A stretch of 6,807 nt of DNA, from contig JAHEEO010000168.1 of NCBI GenBank assembly GCA_024640665.1, forward strand, positions 1 to 6,807. Reading direction: 5' to 3'. The DNA is from Rhodospirillales bacterium. GTDB lineage: Bacteria > Pseudomonadota > Gammaproteobacteria > Steroidobacterales > Rariloculaceae. Positions 1 to 5,921 of this stretch are shown here, piece by piece. A program made the translations under genes and the position numbers. The notes under the pieces were generated by a model. That model was not told the DNA's origin, did no database searches, and worked only from the letters and a program-made list of their open reading frames with translations. Each line of letters begins with the position of its first letter. Position 1 is the first letter of the stretch.

Positions 1-1
1 G

Positions 2-1279
2 GTTCCATTCTTGGGCATTGACCAGGGAGGCGGCGCTAATATTGCCGGCTCTAACGTCATAGTCGGCGGCGCTGGCGGCCAAGAAGACTTTCTAAGTGCG
101 GCAGGCTACGCGAAGATGGGCCTGCCCCAAGCGATCATCCCGCAAAACATCGGCGTAGATAGATCTTTTGGTATCGCGATGCACCCGAACAGCGCGCTAC
201 TGCGGGGCATGCTGGACAAGACCACGCCGGCAACGCGTGCGAACACGAATGGCACGATCATTCCGGCGCGATCCGAAAACGACACTGACAATAATCCGCA
301 CAACCCGATCTATGGCATCGCACGCGCCGGCGCCAACGGCGAGTTTGCAGCAACAATCGGCACGCGCAATTCAGAATCTGGCGGTCGCTCGCAAGCGCCC
401 GACTCGATGATAGAAGCGAGTCTGCGGCCGACGAAAGTATCCAATCGCGACGAGGCGATCGGCCTCGGTGGCGGTGGCGGCAGCGGCGGTGATGGCTTTC
501 CAAACGACCGTGTCGCAGAGGCCTCTGCAATCATCAGCGCCTTGAAACTCGGCCAAATTACCGAGCAACAAGCAACCAAAGACCTCGTGCAATGCGGCTT
601 CGATAAAGCTGCTGCAACATTCAATACACTGGTAACCGAACAAGACCTCGACCCGGAAGCCGACCCTAGCCTCACTTCCATTTTTTCTGCTGGCGAGCTC
701 AACTCCGGAGACTTCCGCAAAGCGGCCGCAGCAATGAAAATCGTCGTGAACGGATACGGCGGCGCGGGGACCATTGAGTATGGCGGACGCGACTATCATC
801 AGGATCCAAGAGACGAAACAGACCAAAAGGACTTCATCGTTGGCCAGACGATAGGTGCGGCACTCGAGTACGCAGCATTGTCGTTGAAACCCCTGATGAT
901 TTATGTTTTCAGCGACGGCGCAGTATCGGCAGATACGAGCGGCACCGAAGACGACGGCAACGGTGTCGAGAAATTTCGCTGGGAAAACGACAATTCCTCG
1001 ACAGCCGCCAGCCTGATCCTCGTTTACAGCCCAATTGCACAGCCAGTCATGCGGAACGGGCTCGCGTCTCAGCAGCTTGGTTTCTTCAGTGACACTGGGA
1101 ACGTCGATCGGTCTTCCTCTCCATTCGCCAACAGTGTCACATCTCTAGCGGAAATGGTTGTTCTAAACTACCTCGCATTGCACGGCGAAGAAGCGATGTT
1201 CGGCGCTGCCTTGAATAATCCAGGGATAGGCACCGGCGCAGCTGTCGAACCGTATATTGCTTTTAATTCAATAGTATAG
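2..1279 (+). CDS. DUF1501-like protein, 3' part (5' end outside window)
   Basis: The frame is open to the left edge with no start that has a ribosome binding site. The TTG at 11 lies inside conserved sequence (VPFLGIDQGGGANIAGSN), so the gene is cut by the window. About 425 residues are visible. The layout resembles DUF1501 proteins, secreted or Tat-exported proteins related to the alkaline phosphatase/sulfatase fold. Counting from the TTG, it has an N-terminal glycine-rich nucleotide/metal-loop-like segment (GGGANIAGSN), a PARSENDTDNNPHNPIYG block near 85-102, a GGRDYH segment near 258-263 (compare the DxH of DUF1501), then a hydrophobic strand LMIYVFSDGA at 295-304 where DUF1501 proteins carry their EFGR-type motif. 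A glycine tract (GLGGGGGSGGDG, 151-162) looks like a linker. The molecular function is unknown. The gene stops 6 bases before the methyltransferase, suggesting co-transcription. Family assignment is by overall pattern and is moderately sure; the CDS itself is near certain. Confidence 0.72.
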   Translation, partial: VPFLGIDQGGGANIAGSNVIVGGAGGQEDFLSAAGYAKMGLPQAIIPQNIGVDRSFGIAMHPNSALLRGMLDKTTPATRANTNGTIIPARSENDTDNNPHNPIYGIARAGANGEFAATIGTRNSESGGRSQAPDSMIEASLRPTKVSNRDEAIGLGGGGGSGGDGFPNDRVAEASAIISALKLGQITEQQATKDLVQCGFDKAAATFNTLVTEQDLDPEADPSLTSIFSAGELNSGDFRKAAAAMKIVVNGYGGAGTIEYGGRDYHQDPRDETDQKDFIVGQTIGAALEYAALSLKPLMIYVFSDGAVSADTSGTEDDGNGVEKFRWENDNSSTAASLILVYSPIAQPVMRNGLASQQLGFFSDTGNVDRSSSPFANSVTSLAEMVVLNYLALHGEEAMFGAALNNPGIGTGAAVEPYIAFNSIV

Positions 1280-1285
1280 GGACTC

Positions 1286-2770
1286 ATGGCAGCACCGGAA
1301 CGGATCTCCGAGGTCAGCATGCAAGCTGGCGCGGAATTGAGCGAGACTGGCGTCTTGCCCGAACTCTTGTCGCGTTTGGCCTGCCCGGCTTGCGTGAGTA
1401 CCGAACTGACCGCGACCGCGGATCGCTTGAAATGCACGCAGTGTGATACCGAATTTCCGGTCTACAGAAATGGCAATGCCGATATTCCCTGGCTGTTCAG
1501 CGACCCGGAAAGCACGCTGCTCGAATGGAAGTCGCGTCTGAACGGCTTCCTGCATAACAACTGGGCAGAGCAAACGAAACTGCGCAAGGCAAAAAAGAGC
1601 AAGTCGCTCGGCGCACTGACTAAGAATCGATTGTCGCTGTTGCTGGAAGGTAGAATGACTCAGAGAATCCAAGTCTCTGAGCTGCTTGCGCCGCTCGATC
1701 TGGAGTGTGTCAATTTTGACAAAGGCCGCGACCCGGCAAGCTTGCTGCGGAGCCGCGTACCAAAAGCTCAAGGCCTATCGAGCTACTACAATAATATTTT
1801 TCGCGACTGGTGTTGGGACAACGGTGAAAACGAGCAGCAATTCGAGGCGCTTAAAAGCGTCGTCAGCGACATCGCGGCCGCCACTCTAGGGGCAACTCTG
1901 ACACTGGGAGCCGGCTCTGGACGACTAGCCTATGATATCCATCGTACCTTCAATCCTAAATTGTCCGTCGCGATAGATATCAACCCTCTACTGATGTTCG
2001 CCGCCAGCAAAGTAATGTTTGGTGAGTCGGTACCGCTCGTTGAATTCCCAGTTGCACCACTCAACGAAGCAGCCTTTGCCATGAATCAGGAATGCTTCGC
2101 GCCAAAGCCGCTGGCAAAAGATGCAAAATTCGCGTTTCTATTTGCCGACGGTCTGAATCCCCCATGTGCGGATGCAAGCTTTGACACGGTCATTACACCC
2201 TGGCTAATAGATATCATCCCGCAGAACCTTCGCGACTTTGCCCTGTCGGTAAACCGCTTGTTACCGACTGGCGGACAGTGGATCAACACCGGTTCTTTGG
2301 CCTTCTTCCACAAGGACATTATGCAATGCCTGAGTGAAGAGGAAGCCTTTGAGCAGATCGAGAAATGCGGCTTTGAAATTATTGCCACAGACCGACGGCG
2401 CATTCCGTATTTGCAATCGCCGCTGAGCGCACATTGGCGAACCGAGAGCGTACTCAGCTTCTGCGCACGCAAGACACATGACGTCGAAGAAACGCGTCTG
2501 TTTCGGCACCTTCCCGCATGGCTTATCGATACTTCAAGTGCGGTGCCAGGCTTACAAGAATTTTCCGTGGCTTCTTCGGATCATTTATTGCGAGCACAGA
2601 TACTGGCGGCCATCGATGGGAAGCGCTCTATTGACGATATCGGCACATCCCTCGCACGCGAATACGGATTGAAGCAGGCAGAAGCCCAGAACGCCGTGCG
2701 CCGAATTTTGATGGACCTTTACGAAACTCAAGCGCAAGGCACGCCAGACGGCATGCAAGACCTAGGCTAA
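1286..2770 (+). CDS. Trm112-like zinc knuckle + N2227-type SAM methyltransferase + PqqD-like domain
   Basis: A 494-residue SAM-dependent methyltransferase with three visible parts. Residues 31-70 form a Trm112/UPF0434-like zinc knuckle (C33-x2-C36, C50-x2-C53, then FPVYRNGNADIPWL). Residues 165-397 form a Rossmann methyltransferase: LGAGSGRLAYDI (207-218, motif I), AIDINPLL with D231 (motif II), and FDTVITPWLIDIIPQ (299-313). The details recall the N2227/carnosine N-methyltransferase family: an RDW segment before motif I, GRLAYDI, WLID where the family has FFID, LLPTGGQWINTG for LKPGGIWINLG, and a late GFEII with a following tyrosine. Residues 432-480 match the PqqD-like winged-helix pattern (LAAIDGKRSIDDIGTSLAREYG). 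The start is uncertain: ATG 1286 has AGGGA only 3 bases upstream, while ATG 1319 (M12) has GAGG at 5 bases. The substrate is unknown; a histidine-containing peptide, protein or small molecule is only a guess from the family. It sits 6 bases after the DUF1501-like gene. Confidence 0.85.
   Translation: MAAPERISEVSMQAGAELSETGVLPELLSRLACPACVSTELTATADRLKCTQCDTEFPVYRNGNADIPWLFSDPESTLLEWKSRLNGFLHNNWAEQTKLRKAKKSKSLGALTKNRLSLLLEGRMTQRIQVSELLAPLDLECVNFDKGRDPASLLRSRVPKAQGLSSYYNNIFRDWCWDNGENEQQFEALKSVVSDIAAATLGATLTLGAGSGRLAYDIHRTFNPKLSVAIDINPLLMFAASKVMFGESVPLVEFPVAPLNEAAFAMNQECFAPKPLAKDAKFAFLFADGLNPPCADASFDTVITPWLIDIIPQNLRDFALSVNRLLPTGGQWINTGSLAFFHKDIMQCLSEEEAFEQIEKCGFEIIATDRRRIPYLQSPLSAHWRTESVLSFCARKTHDVEETRLFRHLPAWLIDTSSAVPGLQEFSVASSDHLLRAQILAAIDGKRSIDDIGTSLAREYGLKQAEAQNAVRRILMDLYETQAQGTPDGMQDLG
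1310..1313 (+). promoter_or_regulatory. alternative ribosome binding site for the methyltransferase
   Basis: GAGG lies 5 bases before an in-frame ATG at 1319. This is better spaced than the AGGGA at 1278-1282, which is only 3 bases before the ATG at 1286. The shorter product would begin MQAGAELSE and still contain every recognised domain, so translation may begin here. Confidence 0.4.
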
Positions 2771-2843
2771 CGAACCACACACGCGCATCGGCGACCCAGG
2801 AATCGCCAACCTGCTGCGGCACATTCGTGCCCGCAATGAGCTT

Positions 2844-2880
2844 ACCTATATAATGTGTCTTAACAAACAGCATTATAGGT
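2844..2880. repeat. inverted repeat over the bfr promoter (operator candidate)
   Basis: TATAATG (2849-2855) and CATTATA (2871-2877) are exact inverted copies 15 bases apart, extended by ACC (2844-2846) and GGT (2878-2880) with a TA bulge on the left. The left arm contains the -10 box, and the expected transcription start lies in the spacer. An mRNA started there would lack the left arm, so the repeat is more likely a protein-binding site on DNA than an RNA hairpin. The right arm also reads TATAAT on the minus strand. It does not fit the Fur consensus; the binding protein is unknown. Confidence 0.45.
2849..2854 (+). promoter_or_regulatory. bfr promoter, -10 box TATAAT
   Basis: A perfect TATAAT lies 36 bases before the bfr ATG, predicting transcription from about 2861 and a leader of about 30 bases. 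No good -35 is seen at 16-18 bases; the nearest is TTCGTG at 2824-2829 with 19-base spacing. The promoter may therefore depend on an activator or on the -10 box alone. Confidence 0.5.
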
Positions 2881-2890
2881 ACCAGACATC

Positions 2891-3367
2891 ATGCAGGGTT
2901 CGCCAGAAGTCATCGCGGCATTAAATAAGGTCTTATATAACGAGCTGATCGCAATCAATCAGTACGTATTGCATTCTCGAATGCTCAAGAATTGGGGAAT
3001 CTCCAAGCTCGCCGATTACGAGTTCAAGGAATCAATCGACGAAATGAAGCACGCGGACGCGCTGATTGACCGCATTTTGTTTCTCGACGGTCTTCCGAAT
3101 CTTCAGGATCTTGGCAAGATTCTCATCGGCGAGGATGTGCAAGAAATGCTGGATTGCGACCTGAAACTCGAACACAAGGCGCTGCCGGCATTGAAGGCGG
3201 GCATCGCACTATGTGAGGAATCTGGCGATTTCGTTTCTCGTCAACTGCTCGAATCTATTCTCGAGAGCGAGGAAGAACACATTGACTGGCTGGAAGCGCA
3301 GTTCGATTTGATCGAGCGCATGGGTATTGAGAATTATGTCCAGTTGCAGAGTGCACCGGCCGAATGA
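2891..3367 (+). CDS. bfr: bacterioferritin (haem-containing ferritin, iron storage)
   Basis: The product is a cytoplasmic 24-mer cage that oxidises Fe(II) and stores it as ferric mineral. The 158-residue product matches the E. coli protein in length and position by position. Ferroxidase ligands E18, E51, H54, E94, E127 and H130 are all present, as is Y25, and M52 is the expected axial haem ligand shared between two subunits (DEMKHAD, 50-56). FLDGLPNLQDLGK (64-76) and EEHIDWLE (128-135) are family signatures. This is the complete catalytic and haem-binding form, not one of the degenerate subunits found in some two-subunit bacterioferritins. The ATG at 2891 gives the family's standard N-terminus, although the Shine-Dalgarno is weak (TAGGT about 11 bases upstream). 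It converges on bfd, whose product docks on bacterioferritin to release iron. Confidence 0.97.
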   Translation: MQGSPEVIAALNKVLYNELIAINQYVLHSRMLKNWGISKLADYEFKESIDEMKHADALIDRILFLDGLPNLQDLGKILIGEDVQEMLDCDLKLEHKALPALKAGIALCEESGDFVSRQLLESILESEEEHIDWLEAQFDLIERMGIENYVQLQSAPAE

Positions 3368-3421
3368 GCTGCAACCAGAGCGCAATAAGGCCGTATTTCT
3401 ACGCCAGCGTCTGACGCCGTA

Positions 3422-3622
3422 TCAGCGAGGCCCGGTCAGCGCGTTGACGCTGCGAGGTGACTGCTGGGATTCGGCAATCAGCTCGGCAGCAAACTCCAGG
3501 CACCGCCCGCAACGTGCCGGCTTACCAAGCTTGCGGTAGATTTCGCGGGCACACGTCAAACCGGTCGCCGCTACCTTGCGGATGTCCGAGTCGCGATGAC
3601 CGTTACACATACATACAAACAT
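3422..3622 (-). CDS. bfd: bacterioferritin-associated ferredoxin
   Basis: A 66-residue [2Fe-2S] protein that passes electrons to the bacterioferritin haem so that stored Fe(III) can be reduced and released. The four cluster cysteines are in the family pattern: C4-x-C6 in MFVCMCNG, and C38-x2-C41 in ARCGRC. The hydrophobic helices between them also fit (DIRKVAATG, CAREIYRKLG). The start at 3622 is fixed by homology, because Bfd begins at the M-x-V-C segment; the upstream in-frame extension to 3754 is antisense to the sulfurtransferase and is rejected. No Shine-Dalgarno is visible before the ATG. The gene faces bfr tail to tail with 54 bases between the stops, and is divergent from the sulfurtransferase. 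A Fur-like box in its promoter predicts induction under iron limitation. Confidence 0.93.
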   Translation of the reverse strand: MFVCMCNGHRDSDIRKVAATGLTCAREIYRKLGKPARCGRCLEFAAELIAESQQSPRSVNALTGPR

Positions 3623-3629
3623 AGGGCGT

Positions 3630-3658
3630 ATACAAACACGAATGCGAATGATTGTCAA
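3630..3658 (-). promoter_or_regulatory. bfd promoter (TTGACA, extended -10)
   Basis: On the minus strand a perfect -35 TTGACA (3653-3658) is followed after 17 bases by TTGTAT (3630-3635), a weak -10 preceded by a TGT extended -10 element. The predicted start is about 3622-3624, at or next to the bfd start codon, which would give a leaderless or nearly leaderless mRNA. The -35 lies partly inside the Fur-like box. Confidence 0.5.
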
Positions 3659-4523
3659 TAAGATTAGGCTCCCGTGGCCACTCGTTGAAACCGACTGGTT
3701 GGCCAATGAACTCGGCGCCGAAGATCTCCGGATCATTGATTGCGGCGTAGTCATGAAAACGACGGCTGACGGCGGCTACACCTTCGTTGGCGGTAAAGAA
3801 GAATACGCGCAGGGACATATCCCTGGCGGCGCATTCGTCGATGTATTGCGGCAGTTGACCGATTCCGGCAGTTCGCTGCCGATGATGCTGCCAAAGCCAG
3901 AGACCTTCTCAGCGGTCATGTCATCACTGGGCGTCGGCACCGGTACGCGAGCGGTACTGTATGACCGGTCGAATCATGCCTGGGCAGCTCGAGTCTGGTG
4001 GATGCTGCGCGCTTATGGCTTTGAACATGCCGCCGTGCTCAATGGCGGTTGGAATAAATGGCGTGCTGAGCAGAAGCACATTTCGACAGACCCGCACAAT
4101 TACCCCGCGGCACGATTCACCGCAAGTTATCAGCCGCAGTTGATCGCAGACAAACAGCAAGTGGCGGCGGCTATCGAAGACTCGCAAATTTGCCTAATCA
4201 ACGCACTGTCACCAGCAGAACACACTGGCGAAAGCACGCGATTTGCGCGCCCTGGGCGAATCACCAATAGCGTGAACGTTTATTGCCAGTCTTTGGTCGA
4301 CCCCCAGACGCACGCCTATCTTCCCGCCAGCGAATTGCGCGAGATTTTCGCTTCGGCAGGTGCGCTTGACGCGCAACAGTCAATTACGTACTGCGGCGCC
4401 GGGATTGCGGCCAGCAGCGACGCGTTGATCTTGACCGCGCTGGGCGTGCAAAACATTGCCGTTTACGACGGTTCGATGGCGGAATGGACCAGCGATGCGG
4501 ATGCCCCCATGGAAACGGGCTGA
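3642..4523 (+). CDS. two-domain rhodanese-type sulfurtransferase (SseA/thiosulfate sulfurtransferase-like)
   Basis: This 293-residue protein has tandem rhodanese domains. It would move sulfane sulfur from a donor such as 3-mercaptopyruvate or thiosulfate to a thiol or cyanide acceptor. The N-terminal, non-catalytic domain (about 13-140) shows PLVETDWLANELG, EEYAQGHIPGGAFVD (CH2A-type) and VLYDRSNHAWAARVWWMLRAYG. The C-terminal domain (about 165-290) carries the catalytic loop YCGAGIAAS with C251. That loop is nearer the CG-S/T-G of mercaptopyruvate sulfurtransferases (SseA) than the CRxGE of thiosulfate sulfurtransferases, so the substrate is inferred and unsure. No signal peptide is evident, so it is probably cytoplasmic. 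Either ATG 3642 or ATG 3648 could be the start; neither has a Shine-Dalgarno, and the next methionine falls inside the first domain. It is divergent from bfd with 19 bases between starts, and 114 bases upstream of soxC. Confidence 0.9.
   Translation: MRMIVNKIRLPWPLVETDWLANELGAEDLRIIDCGVVMKTTADGGYTFVGGKEEYAQGHIPGGAFVDVLRQLTDSGSSLPMMLPKPETFSAVMSSLGVGTGTRAVLYDRSNHAWAARVWWMLRAYGFEHAAVLNGGWNKWRAEQKHISTDPHNYPAARFTASYQPQLIADKQQVAAAIEDSQICLINALSPAEHTGESTRFARPGRITNSVNVYCQSLVDPQTHAYLPASELREIFASAGALDAQQSITYCGAGIAASSDALILTALGVQNIAVYDGSMAEWTSDADAPMETG
3643..3657. promoter_or_regulatory. Fur-box candidate between bfd and the sulfurtransferase gene
   Basis: TGCGAATGATTGTCA matches the 7-1-7 Fur inverted repeat TGATAATnATTATCA at 11 of 14 specified positions. 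It overlaps the bfd -35 box, a position where bound Fe-Fur would block RNA polymerase. bfd is a known member of the iron-starvation regulon in several proteobacteria, which supports the assignment. The box also overlaps the first codons of the divergent sulfurtransferase gene. Confidence 0.65.
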
Positions 4524-4535
4524 ACGGCAATTGGA

Positions 4536-4569
4536 CCGGCATCGATACTGGTGTCGGCTTTCTGGTTTT
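4536..4569 (+). terminator. possible Rho-independent terminator after the sulfurtransferase gene
   Basis: CCGGCATC (4536-4543) can pair with GGTGTCGG (4550-4557) over 8 pairs, including two G-U wobbles, around the loop GATACT. A T-rich stretch follows (CTTTCTGGTTTT). It lies 13 bases after the stop codon. The wobbles and interrupted T-run make it a weak terminator at best. Confidence 0.4.
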
Positions 4570-4589
4570 GATCTGAACGCTGCGATCAA
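4568..4589. repeat. inverted repeat TTGATC-N10-GATCAA in the soxCD promoter
   Basis: Exact 6-base inverted arms, TTGATC (4568-4573) and GATCAA (4584-4589), have centres 16 bases apart. The left arm is the -35 box, and the right arm ends just before the -10 box. The position suits a repressor operator. sox operons are often controlled by ArsR-type or other thiol-sensing regulators, but no regulator gene is in the window and the repeat is short. Confidence 0.35.
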
Positions 4590-4596
4590 CTATAAC
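4568..4596 (+). promoter_or_regulatory. soxCD promoter (TTGATC-17-TATAAC)
   Basis: TTGATC (4568-4573, 4 of 6 to consensus) and TATAAC (4591-4596, 5 of 6) are separated by exactly 17 bases, a normal sigma70 layout. The start would be near 4603, leaving a leader of about 35 bases before the soxC ATG. Confidence 0.6.
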
Positions 4597-4637
4597 GATG
4601 CTTAAGAACACACGCCATTGCACGGGAGAACTGCTAA

Positions 4638-5921
4638 ATGAGCAAACGCGACAAACAGACTGCTGACCTCGAGTTTGTTGCCGGGAACGGCCTGATTCAT
4701 CGTCGCATGTTCTTAACTCAAGGCGCCGCAATGGCCGGGAGCCTGGGGCTCTTGTCGGCAACACCGAGCCATGCCGAACCGCTTGAAATACCCCCGTGGA
4801 TGAAGGCGCCAGGCAGCCACATGAGCGCGTACGGACAACGCTCTCGATACGAAGACAGCGTGCAACGAGTAGTCGGCGGTACACCGGGCGTCGTCGGCAG
4901 CGGCGTGTCTTTTACGCCAATAGAAAAGCTACACGGCACGATTACGCCTAACAGCTTGCATTTCGAACGCCATCACAGCGGTGTTCCAGATATCGATCCG
5001 GACGGGCACCAGCTGTTGCTGCATGGTCTGGTCGATCGCCCCTTGGTATTTTCCATGGATGCGCTGATGCGCTATCCGACGGTGACAAGAATTCAATTCC
5101 TTGAGTGCTCCGGCAACAGCGGAACTAATTTGGGCCCGCAAGCCCAACAGGCGCCCGCGGGCGTATTACATGGCCTCATGTCTTGCAGCGAATGGACAGG
5201 AGTCCCTCTGTCCATCCTGCTTGAAGAAGCAGGTGTTCGTCGTGGAGCAAACTGGGTACTTGCCGAGGGAGCCGACGCTGCAGGCATGAGCCGCAGCATT
5301 CCACTGGAAAAAATGATGGATGACGCAATCATTGCGCTGTATCAAAACGGTGAGCGCCTGCGACCGGAAAACGGCTATCCGATGCGGCTGTTTTTGCCCG
5401 GCTATGAAGGCAACATGTCAGTGAAGTGGTTGCGTCGCCTGAAAGTCAACCGGGAACCGACGATGACACGTGACGAAACCTCGCATTACACCGACGTAAT
5501 GCTGGGCGGAAAAGCGCTGATTTTAACATTCCCGATGGGCGTCAAATCATTGATTACGAGTCCGTCAACTGGGCTCAATCTGACAGAACCAGGTCGCTAC
5601 GAAATCACGGGTATCGCCTGGTCTGGCGCCGGCAAAATCGCGCGTGTAGAAGTATCCGCCGACGGCGGCAATACCTGGGCAGAAGCAGCACTGACCGAAC
5701 CCGTGCTGTCGAAATCGTTTACGCGATTCAGAATGGCCTGGCAATGGGATGGCGGTCCAGCCGTGTTGATGAGCCGAGCGATTGACGAATCCGGGTCAGT
5801 GCAACCGACCCGCGAGGCCCTGACACGCGAATTTGGCGAACGCCGTAATTACCACAACAATGGCATTCAAGTCTGGAGCGTTGCTGCACGGACCGGAGAA
5901 GTTACCAATGTTTACGCTTAG
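4638..5921 (+). CDS. soxC: SoxC, molybdenum-containing sulfur/sulfite dehydrogenase subunit
   Basis: This 427-residue sulfite-oxidase-family protein matches SoxC. In the Sox pathway SoxCD oxidises the sulfane sulfur bound to SoxY in the periplasm. A Tat signal is visible (HRRMFLTQG at 21-29, a hydrophobic run, then a likely cut after SHA at 46). The molybdopterin cysteine is C157 in QFLECSGNSGTNLG. SoxC-typical stretches follow: SCSEWTGVPLSILLEEAGV (182-200), WVLAEGADAAGMSRSIPLEK (206-225), GYPMRLFLPGYEGNMSVKWL (246-265) and the Mo-co dimerisation domain with ITGIAWSGAGKIARVEVSADG (323-343). The C-terminal YHNNGIQVWSV is also characteristic. ATG 4638 has GGGAGA 8 bases upstream. It overlaps soxD by 14 bases. 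If the genome lacks SoxYZ, a free sulfite dehydrogenase role would be the alternative. Confidence 0.93.
   Translation: MSKRDKQTADLEFVAGNGLIHRRMFLTQGAAMAGSLGLLSATPSHAEPLEIPPWMKAPGSHMSAYGQRSRYEDSVQRVVGGTPGVVGSGVSFTPIEKLHGTITPNSLHFERHHSGVPDIDPDGHQLLLHGLVDRPLVFSMDALMRYPTVTRIQFLECSGNSGTNLGPQAQQAPAGVLHGLMSCSEWTGVPLSILLEEAGVRRGANWVLAEGADAAGMSRSIPLEKMMDDAIIALYQNGERLRPENGYPMRLFLPGYEGNMSVKWLRRLKVNREPTMTRDETSHYTDVMLGGKALILTFPMGVKSLITSPSTGLNLTEPGRYEITGIAWSGAGKIARVEVSADGGNTWAEAALTEPVLSKSFTRFRMAWQWDGGPAVLMSRAIDESGSVQPTREALTREFGERRNYHNNGIQVWSVAARTGEVTNVYA

Noticed and set aside
310..826. Long minus-strand reading frames opposite the DUF1501-like gene
   Set aside because: They lie fully opposite a strong coding frame, overlap each other and show no recognisable protein features.
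2790..2831. Small hairpins GGCGA/TCGCC and GGCAC/GTGCC after the methyltransferase gene as a terminator
   Set aside because: Five-pair stems with no T-tract; not enough to call a terminator.
3389..3405. Hairpin between bfr and bfd (GGCCGTA/TACGCC) as a shared terminator
   Set aside because: The stem has a bulge and only six pairs, and no T-run follows on either strand.
3623..3754. Upstream in-frame extension of bfd to an ATG at 3754
   Set aside because: The added 44 residues are antisense to the sulfurtransferase N-terminus, and Bfd proteins begin at the M-x-V-C segment.
5833..5907. Longer start for soxD at 5833
   Set aside because: It would overlap soxC by almost 90 bases, has no clear Shine-Dalgarno and would bury the signal peptide, whereas ATG 5908 has GGAGAA at proper spacing.
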